From contig JAOPYP010000466.1 in the NCBI GenBank assembly GCA_025964635.1, forward strand, positions 1-5,455: 5,455 nt of DNA. The letters run 5' to 3'. Made by a program: the position numbers and the translations under genes. Shown in pieces: positions 4,866 to 5,455 of this stretch; positions within the stretch are counted from its first letter, which is position 1, and the number at the start of each line of letters is the position of its first letter. Under the pieces are notes generated by a model that had not been told where the DNA came from, did no database searches, and was given only the letters and a program-made list of their open reading frames with translations. The DNA is from Actinomycetes bacterium (GTDB lineage: Bacteria; Actinomycetota; Actinomycetes; Streptosporangiales; Streptosporangiaceae).

Positions 4866-5336
4866 ATGCCAGAGACCGTCGGGACCAGGCTGGGTGACGT
4901 CGCCCCGGGGCTGGAGTTGCCGCCCCTGCAGCGTCAGCCCGGCCTGCACCACTGGAACCGGTACGCGGCCGTGAACGACGAGTTCGTGGACATCCACATG
5001 GACGACGAGGCGGGCCGGGCGGCTGGCTATCCGTCAGCGTTCGGCATGGGCAACCTGCAATGGGCGTACCTGCACAACCTGCTCGAGTCGTGGCTGGGGG
5101 AGCACGGCCGGGTGGTGGCCCTGTCGTGCCAGTTCCGCGGGCCGAACGTGCGGGGCCAGACGGTCACCGCCCATGGGCGCGTCACCACGGTCGAGCCCCG
5201 GCCCGACGGCGAGATCCGGGTGGTCCTGGACGTCTGGACCGACGACCAGGACGGCCATCGCCTGGCCCCGGGGGAGGCGACAGTGATCATCGGGTCGCCG
5301 GCCGGCCAGGAGCGCGACACGGAGGCGGCCCCTTGA
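4866..5336 (+). CDS. MaoC-like hotdog dehydratase/hydratase (catalytic half)
   Basis: A 156-residue single hotdog protein of the MaoC family. The active-site region is HHWNRYAAVNDEFVDIHMDD (28-47), followed by GRAAGYPSAFGMGNLQWAYL (50-69), the helix region that shapes the thioester site, then strands with SCQFRGPNVRGQTVTAHGRV and a final strand ending in VIIGS. Asp38 and His44 are the likely catalytic pair. The usual R-hydratase pattern has five residues from Asp to His (GDxNPxH); here there are six and the Asn-Pro is absent, a variant I associate with MaoC subunits paired with FAS1-like partners. The partner is encoded immediately upstream, with a 41-base gap. The pair most likely hydrates an enoyl-CoA or dehydrates a hydroxyacyl-CoA in the cytoplasm. 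The last 12 residues are polar and probably disordered. It is the last gene in view of the four-gene run. Confidence 0.88.
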   Translation: MPETVGTRLGDVAPGLELPPLQRQPGLHHWNRYAAVNDEFVDIHMDDEAGRAAGYPSAFGMGNLQWAYLHNLLESWLGEHGRVVALSCQFRGPNVRGQTVTAHGRVTTVEPRPDGEIRVVLDVWTDDQDGHRLAPGEATVIIGSPAGQERDTEAAP

Positions 5337-5363
5337 CCCGCCGGGGACGCGCCTCTGGTCTTA

Positions 5364-5381
5364 GATACTTAGCTAACTATC
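5364..5381. promoter_or_regulatory. 18-bp near-perfect AT palindrome, candidate operator
   Basis: GATACTTAGCTAACTATC matches its own reverse complement at 16 of 18 positions, with only the fifth and fourteenth bases unpaired. It sits in a short AT-rich patch (5361-5390) in otherwise GC-rich DNA, 27 bases after the MaoC stop. Size and symmetry suit a dimeric MarR- or TetR-type regulator, likely controlling a gene to the right of the window. It shares AACTAT with the AT palindrome at 2449-2463. No regulator is encoded in view. Confidence 0.5.
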
Positions 5382-5390
5382 GAATTGTTT

Positions 5391-5413
5391 GCCCCGGGCT
5401 CCGTGGCCGGGGC
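5391..5413 (+). terminator. GC hairpin downstream of the four-gene run
   Basis: GCCCCGG (5391-5397) and CCGGGGC (5407-5413) form a perfect 7-bp stem around a 9-base loop, 54 bases beyond the MaoC stop. No T tract follows. It may end the operon transcript, or be a leader structure of a following gene if the AT-rich patch before it is a promoter. Confidence 0.4.
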
Positions 5414-5414
5414 T

Positions 5415-5449
5415 CCGCGGCGGGCCAGATCCCGTGGACGCCGCCGCGG
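5415..5449. repeat. 9-bp perfect GC inverted repeat
   Basis: CCGCGGCGG (5415-5423) and CCGCCGCGG (5441-5449) are perfect inverted arms with a 17-base spacer. It begins two bases after the hairpin at 5391-5413, giving two GC stems in tandem. This may be a second terminator stem, a leader structure, or part of a coding start beyond the window. Confidence 0.35.
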
Positions 5450-5455
5450 CCGACA

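Noticed and set aside
5333..5367. Promoter made of TTGACC (5333-5338) and TAGATA (5362-5367)
   Set aside because: The spacing is 23 bases, too long for a normal -35/-10 pair, and the first hexamer overlaps the MaoC stop codon.
1..5455. tRNA, rRNA, CRISPR array or insertion sequence
   Set aside because: No cloverleaf, rRNA-like block, regularly spaced repeat set, transposase motif or terminal inverted repeat pair was seen.

Overview
The window is very GC-rich, with strong G/C preference at third codon positions, GGAGG-type ribosome binding sites and GTG/TTG starts in three of its six genes. This points to an actinobacterium (a streptomycete, Frankia, pseudonocardia or similar). The genus cannot be fixed from the sequence. 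No mobile element, tRNA, rRNA or CRISPR array is visible.

Layout: (1) 1-139 holds no assignable gene, but two frames stay open through it, and it may be the end of an upstream chorismate-enzyme gene. (2) 140-718 (+) encodes a TrpG/PabA-type glutamine amidotransferase. (3) 719-841 is a short convergent gap with two hairpins that could end the genes on either side. (4) 842-2347 (-) encodes an aldehyde dehydrogenase of the succinate-semialdehyde dehydrogenase branch. (5) 2348-2477 is an unusually AT-rich divergent control region. (6) 2478-5336 (+) is a four-gene run with short gaps (36, 10 and 41 bases): a fused AccD-AccA acyl-CoA carboxyltransferase, an EthD-like small dimeric alpha/beta-barrel protein, a FAS1-like (MaoC N-terminal type) dehydratase half, and a MaoC hotdog dehydratase half. 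(7) 5337-5455 is non-coding, with an AT-rich 18-bp near-palindrome followed by two GC hairpins.

How the genes may work together (inference): the carboxyltransferase and the two adjacent hotdog proteins look like a CoA-thioester module. One enzyme adds, or conceivably moves or removes, a carboxyl group. A two-subunit hydratase/dehydratase then acts on an enoyl- or 3-hydroxyacyl-CoA. The divergent aldehyde dehydrogenase would oxidise a pathway aldehyde to an acid, and the EthD-like protein has an unknown accessory role. This fits either breakdown of an unusual carbon source or an accessory biosynthetic pathway. No biotin carboxylase or biotin carrier gene lies in the window, so the carboxyltransferase must borrow them or work differently. 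The amidotransferase would supply ammonia to a chorismate-using partner encoded outside the window and may belong to a separate unit.

Most noteworthy points: the AccD-AccA fusion lacks the AccD zinc ribbon; the SSADH-like enzyme keeps the Cys-X-Cys pair but has Leu where SSADH has a substrate-binding Arg; the hydratase is split and has altered active-site spacing; and AT-rich, palindrome-bearing islands bound both ends of the four-gene run.
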